Source: DASQVO01 sp035640715 | Lineage (GTDB): Bacteria; Actinomycetota; Actinomycetes; Streptosporangiales; Streptosporangiaceae | Assembly: GCA_035640715.1 (NCBI GenBank) | Contig: DASQVO010000269.1 | Span: 1 to 6,382, forward strand | Length of the DNA stretch: 6,382 nt | Direction: 5' to 3' | Program-made: the position numbers and the translations under genes | Notes under the pieces: generated by a model | What the model saw: the letters and a program-made list of their open reading frames with translations, nothing else | Told to the model about the DNA's origin: nothing | Databases searched by the model: none | In this document: one piece after another, positions 5,972 to 6,382 of the stretch | Position numbering within the stretch: the stretch's first letter is position 1 | Layout of the letters: every line of letters starts with the position of its first letter

Positions 5972-6382
5972 GCGGCAGCACCTGGGTATCTGCTCTCGAG
6001 CGGATGGCGCGCAGTGCCGCGGCAGGACACGTGCTGCCTGGTCCTGCGGCGTTCGTTTACGTGCGAGGCGATTGCTGGCTCCGTGATGGTGTCAGTCCTA
6101 TACACGCCAGCGGAGGCGTCGCCACGGAGCAGGTGTGCCAGCGCGGACCCCATGCCGAGGACCAGCACCGGCAGACAGGACACCAGCGTGGTGACCTCCC
6201 ACGGCGCCCTGGTCATCCCCGCCTGGGTCAGCAGGTGATAGGCCACCTGCCCCGTCATCCCGAGGACCAGCGCGGCGATCGCGGACCAGCGGGCGAACCG
6301 GCGCGTCCGCTCGCTCACGGCCGGGCTACTGGCCAGCCAGACCCGCAACGCGAACGCGGCATAGGCCTCGACACCGACCGGC
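5851..6382 (-). CDS. DUF2637-like membrane protein, C-terminal part (5' partial, probably chimeric 3' end)
   Basis: The frame enters from beyond the right edge, so the start is not visible. It reads PVGVEAYAAFALRVWL, then SERTRRFARWSA. Two hydrophobic segments follow: WSAIAALVLGMTGQVAYHLL (about 6288-6229) and a stretch centred on LPVLVLGMGSALAHLL (about 6195-6127). The FARWSA...GQVAYHLL and LPVLVLGMG.ALAHLL pattern is that of the last two helices of DUF2637-type proteins, found near replication and transfer genes of actinomycete integrative elements and plasmids (family recognition from memory). Likeness stops near 6109. The open frame then runs on to TAG 5853-5851, but its last part is only an out-of-phase reading of the small-subunit coding sequence. 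The natural C-terminus has therefore probably been lost or replaced. Function is unknown; the protein would be in the cell membrane. Confidence 0.6.
   Translation of the reverse strand, partial: PVGVEAYAAFALRVWLASSPAVSERTRRFARWSAIAALVLGMTGQVAYHLLTQAGMTRAPWEVTTLVSCLPVLVLGMGSALAHLLRGDASAGVYRTDTITEPAIASHVNERRRTRQHVSCRGTARHPLESRYPGAAAASRATSPSRSSAAARSGPWSPWAPGRSRIRCSRPSSTGR
5968..5978. repeat. 11-bp direct repeat, copy 1 (contains a 10-bp palindrome)
   Basis: TGCCGCGGCAG; its first ten bases are their own reverse complement. It lies just where recognisable small-subunit homology stops. An identical copy is at 6015-6025, 47 bp away. In DNA this GC-rich, chance is a real alternative. Confidence 0.4.
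6015..6025. repeat. 11-bp direct repeat, copy 2
   Basis: Identical to 5968-5978 (TGCCGCGGCAG) and also contains the 10-bp palindrome. It forms the left arm of a possible hairpin and sits in the stretch between the truncated small subunit and the DUF2637-like gene. It may mark an end point of a rearrangement. Confidence 0.4.
6016..6050. repeat. Imperfect inverted repeat / hairpin
   Basis: GCAGGAC (6022-6028) pairs with GTCCTGC (6041-6047) around a 12-base loop. With a three-base bulge the stem extends by GCC (6016-6018) pairing with GGC (6048-6050). The hexamer CACGTG (6028-6033) spans the edge of the loop. There is no T-run on the minus-strand side, so an ordinary rho-independent terminator for the DUF2637-like gene is not shown. 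Confidence 0.3.

Larger units (their letters stand above)
5972..6108. other. Junction region without recognisable gene
   Basis: About 137 bp between the last recognisable small-subunit codon and the last recognisable DUF2637-like codon. Frames cross it, but none of the translations resembles a family I know. Bases 6051-6110 are about 57% G+C by hand count, clearly below the coding DNA around them. It holds one copy of the 11-bp repeat at 6015-6025, with the other at its left border, and the hairpin at 6016-6050. Confidence 0.5.

Noticed and set aside
5676..5981. Upstream extension of the large-subunit frame (about 100 extra codons, starting near 5981)
   Set aside because: It overlaps the small-subunit coding sequence in another phase, is rich in Arg/Gly/Pro without family likeness, and the GTG at 5675 has both a ribosome binding site and a GTGA overlap.
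6072..6104. Possible plus-strand promoter (TTGCTG and TATACA) in the junction region
   Set aside because: The spacer is 21 bp, outside the usual range, and no plus-strand gene follows.
5789..6238. Plus-strand open frame of 149 codons across the right-hand junction
   Set aside because: It lies antisense to both the truncated small subunit and the DUF2637-like gene and has no recognisable motif.

Overview
The window comes from a very GC-rich genome. GTG starts, four-base start/stop overlaps, strong AGGAGG-type ribosome binding sites and the protein families present all point to a filamentous-type actinomycete (Streptosporangiales, Frankia or a relative; this placement is inference). It holds two converging gene blocks and a scar-like junction at the right edge.

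Left block, plus strand (1-3541): four tightly packed genes that look like one acyl-CoA operon. First is the C-terminal end of an HdrB/CCG-type iron-sulfur oxidoreductase resembling the actinobacterial ETF:menaquinone oxidoreductase EtfD. Then come a complete acetyl-CoA acetyltransferase-type thiolase, a cytoplasmic BtuF/TroA-like 'helical backbone metal receptor' that starts inside the thiolase stop codon, and a 3-hydroxyisobutyryl-CoA hydrolase-like crotonase. The crotonase carries a small C-terminal cysteine-motif domain. The end of that domain appears knocked out of frame by loss of one C in a C run at 3493-3496: one base restores a typical family C-terminus. Together the genes suggest beta-oxidation or branched-chain acyl-CoA breakdown, with electrons from acyl-CoA dehydrogenases passing through ETF to the quinone pool.

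Right block, minus strand (3534-5971): a molybdenum hydroxylase of the isoquinoline 1-oxidoreductase (IorAB) type. The Mo-binding large subunit is complete. The iron-sulfur small subunit just upstream keeps only its C-terminal [2Fe-2S] half; its N-terminal plant-ferredoxin half and its start codon are missing. The two blocks converge and their stop codons overlap.

Right edge (5972-6382): the truncated small subunit abuts about 137 bp with no recognised gene, holding a repeated 11-mer and a hairpin. Beyond lies the C-terminal membrane part of a DUF2637-type protein, a family common on actinomycete integrative and conjugative elements and plasmids. The simplest reading is that a mobile element or a rearrangement cut the molybdenum hydroxylase operon. 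No wholly new system is evident. The points most worth a second look are the crotonase/cysteine-domain fusion with its frameshift, and the mobile-element/small-subunit junction.
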